Program-made: the position numbers and the translations under genes | Part shown: in pieces, positions 6,275 through 6,873 of the stretch | Position numbering within the stretch: position 1 is the stretch's first letter | How the letters are laid out: every line of letters starts with the position of its first letter | Notes under the pieces: model-generated | What the model saw: the letters and a program-made list of their open reading frames with translations, nothing else | Told to the model about the DNA's origin: nothing | The model's database searches: none | Assembly: GCA_026391235.1 (NCBI GenBank) | Contig: JAPLDV010000751.1 | Location: 1 to 6,873, forward strand | Reading direction: 5' to 3' | Length of the DNA: 6,873 bases | From: Bacteroidia bacterium | GTDB taxonomy: Bacteria > Bacteroidota > Bacteroidia > Bacteroidales > UBA12481

Positions 6275-6637
6275 CTAATGTTGACTGGAAATTCTTGATT
6301 TGGAGGTTGTGATGATTGTAGAATGCAGCTTTTTGATTTGCAACAATTTAACATACAGATGCTGAGGATCGGGATAGTTTTTAGAATGCTTGCATAAATC
6401 AAGCCAATACTCGGTTTCATTAGCCTCCTTTTCTGATATTTTCAATTTATGTATGAAATCCACCAGACTTTCGGATGATTGAGCTTCACGGACATTTGCT
6501 CCGATTGACGTTCCGGATTTTAAGACCTGTCGTGCAATCACATATCTTTTTCGTTCTTCAAGCAACTCTGAATATTCAATAATCTCCAGGGCAAATTCAA
6601 AACTCAAATCCATCAATGCATTCTTTCTCGTCATCAT
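6275..6637 (-). CDS. Four-helix-bundle protein, S23 / 23S rRNA intervening-sequence family
   Basis: A 120-residue small helical protein. LKSGTSIGANVREAQSSES (39-57) and KISEKEANETEYWLDL (66-81) are the conserved signature of the four-helix-bundle family first named from proteins encoded in 23S rRNA intervening sequences. The fold is shared with the Avd accessory protein of diversity-generating retroelements. The molecular function is unknown. The start at 6637 (or the adjacent ATG at 6634) is favoured because gaagaaggggg lies just upstream. That is the only clear Shine-Dalgarno in the window. An in-frame ATG at 6658 would add MLIEEGG but falls within the flanking repeat. The gene is visibly more A+T-rich than its neighbours (bases 6421-6480 hold 20 G/C of 60, against 27 of 60 at 5701-5760). 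It is flanked by inverted octamer arrays, and no rRNA or reverse transcriptase is nearby. Confidence 0.88.
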   Translation of the reverse strand: MMTRKNALMDLSFEFALEIIEYSELLEERKRYVIARQVLKSGTSIGANVREAQSSESLVDFIHKLKISEKEANETEYWLDLCKHSKNYPDPQHLYVKLLQIKKLHSTIITTSKSRISSQH

Positions 6638-6649
6638 TCCCCCTTCTTC

Positions 6650-6687
6650 AATTAGCATATTATCATATTAACAAATTAGCATATTAT
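6650..6687 (-). repeat. Octamer array, right inverted repeat
   Basis: On the minus strand, four in-phase units (6651-6682) read atgctaat, ttgttaat, atgataat, atgctaat, in the opposite orientation to the left array. The transporter stop codon (6684-6686) lies at its outer edge. The alternative ATG of the four-helix-bundle gene (6656-6658) lies in its innermost unit. Confidence 0.75.
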
Positions 6688-6873
6688 CCCATTTCTTCGA
6701 GCGTCCTTCCCTTGGTTTCCACCAGAACTTTCCTGAAAAAGAAGAAACTGATCAATGTTGCTGCTGCATAGAAGAGGAAGATATATCCTATCCCCGTGTT
6801 ATTCGGGAACAATCCGGAAACGAAAGGGAAAAGGAATGCCATTACGGCATTGAAGAACCAGTGTGAAAAGGAT
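6684..6873 (-). CDS. MFS sugar transporter, sugar porter family, C-terminal fragment
   Basis: The final 62 codons of a gene entering from the right edge; the first base of the window end belongs to an incomplete codon. Two hydrophobic segments (about residues 4-21 and 29-47 of the fragment) correspond to the last two of twelve transmembrane helices. They are followed by the cytoplasmic tail VETKGRTLEEMG. ETKGRTLEE is the diagnostic C-terminal motif of the sugar porter family (XylE/AraE/GLUT-like proton symporters or facilitators). The protein therefore imports a monosaccharide across the inner membrane; which sugar cannot be told from this part. Its TAA stop lies in the right octamer array. 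Arabinose or xylose uptake would fit the GH51 enzyme at the other end of the window, but that link is only a guess. Confidence 0.88.
   Translation of the reverse strand, partial: SFSHWFFNAVMAFLFPFVSGLFPNNTGIGYIFLFYAAATLISFFFFRKVLVETKGRTLEEMG

Larger units (their letters stand above)
6223..6687. mobile_element. Candidate small cassette: four-helix-bundle gene between inverted octamer arrays
   Basis: A 465-bp block consisting of one small gene flanked by imperfect 38-bp inverted repeats (32/38 matches), each built from four 8-bp units. It fits exactly between the transporter's stop codon (6684-6686, inside the right repeat) and the URO-D start codon (6221). No transposase or clear target-site duplication is seen, so mobility is a hypothesis. 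The alternative is that the arrays are ordinary spacer repeats that happen to lie in opposite orientation. Confidence 0.3.

Noticed and set aside
6275..6637. Diversity-generating retroelement, with the four-helix-bundle gene as Avd
   Set aside because: No reverse transcriptase, template repeat or variable repeat is present in the window. The shared fold alone is not enough.
6275..6637. 23S rRNA intervening sequence
   Set aside because: No rRNA sequence flanks the gene; its neighbours are protein-coding on both sides.
6638..6658. ATG at 6658 as the start of the four-helix-bundle gene
   Set aside because: That ATG belongs to an 8-bp repeat unit, while the ATGs at 6637 and 6634 follow a clear Shine-Dalgarno-like sequence.

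Overview
The window looks like a chromosomal segment from a member of the Bacteroidota or a related FCB-group lineage. The reasons are a lipoprotein of the 6-bladed beta-propeller family common in Bacteroidota, starts that mostly lack a Shine-Dalgarno sequence, TAnnTTTG-type promoter boxes, and a secreted GH51 arabinofuranosidase. This assignment is inference; there is no rRNA or marker gene here.

Layout, left to right. (1) Positions 1-1972, minus strand: a secreted GH51 alpha-L-arabinofuranosidase with both catalytic glutamates. Its frame runs without a stop into a block of short repeats (about 1-240) and off the left edge, so its C-terminal domain appears interrupted. (2) Positions 1973-2134: a divergent control region with two related dyads and weak promoter boxes. 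(3) Positions 2135-3421, plus strand: a 6-bladed beta-propeller lipoprotein. (4) Positions 3421-3480: a GC-rich tandem repeat and hairpin between convergent genes. (5) Minus-strand run: a PlsC-type lysophospholipid acyltransferase (3481-4278, GTG start), a patatin-like phospholipase (4324-5079), a URO-D-fold protein with the HxC...C zinc motif of corrinoid methyltransferases (5199-6221), a four-helix-bundle (S23) protein (6275-6637), and the last 62 codons of a sugar-porter MFS transporter (6684-6873).

The GH51 enzyme and the sugar porter suggest plant-polysaccharide sugar use, but they lie at opposite ends and need not be linked. The patatin and acyltransferase genes are 45 bp apart and could form a deacylation/reacylation pair for membrane lipids.

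The most unusual aspect is the spacer DNA. Several spacers are built from degenerate tandem units of 7 or 8 bp in good phase, and these arrays reach into gene ends: the GH51 frame, the URO-D stop codon and the transporter stop codon. The four-helix-bundle gene is bounded by two inverted arrays of four 8-bp units each. The resulting 465-bp block fits exactly between the transporter's stop and the URO-D start, like an inserted cassette. No transposase, integrase, CRISPR array, tRNA or rRNA was seen.
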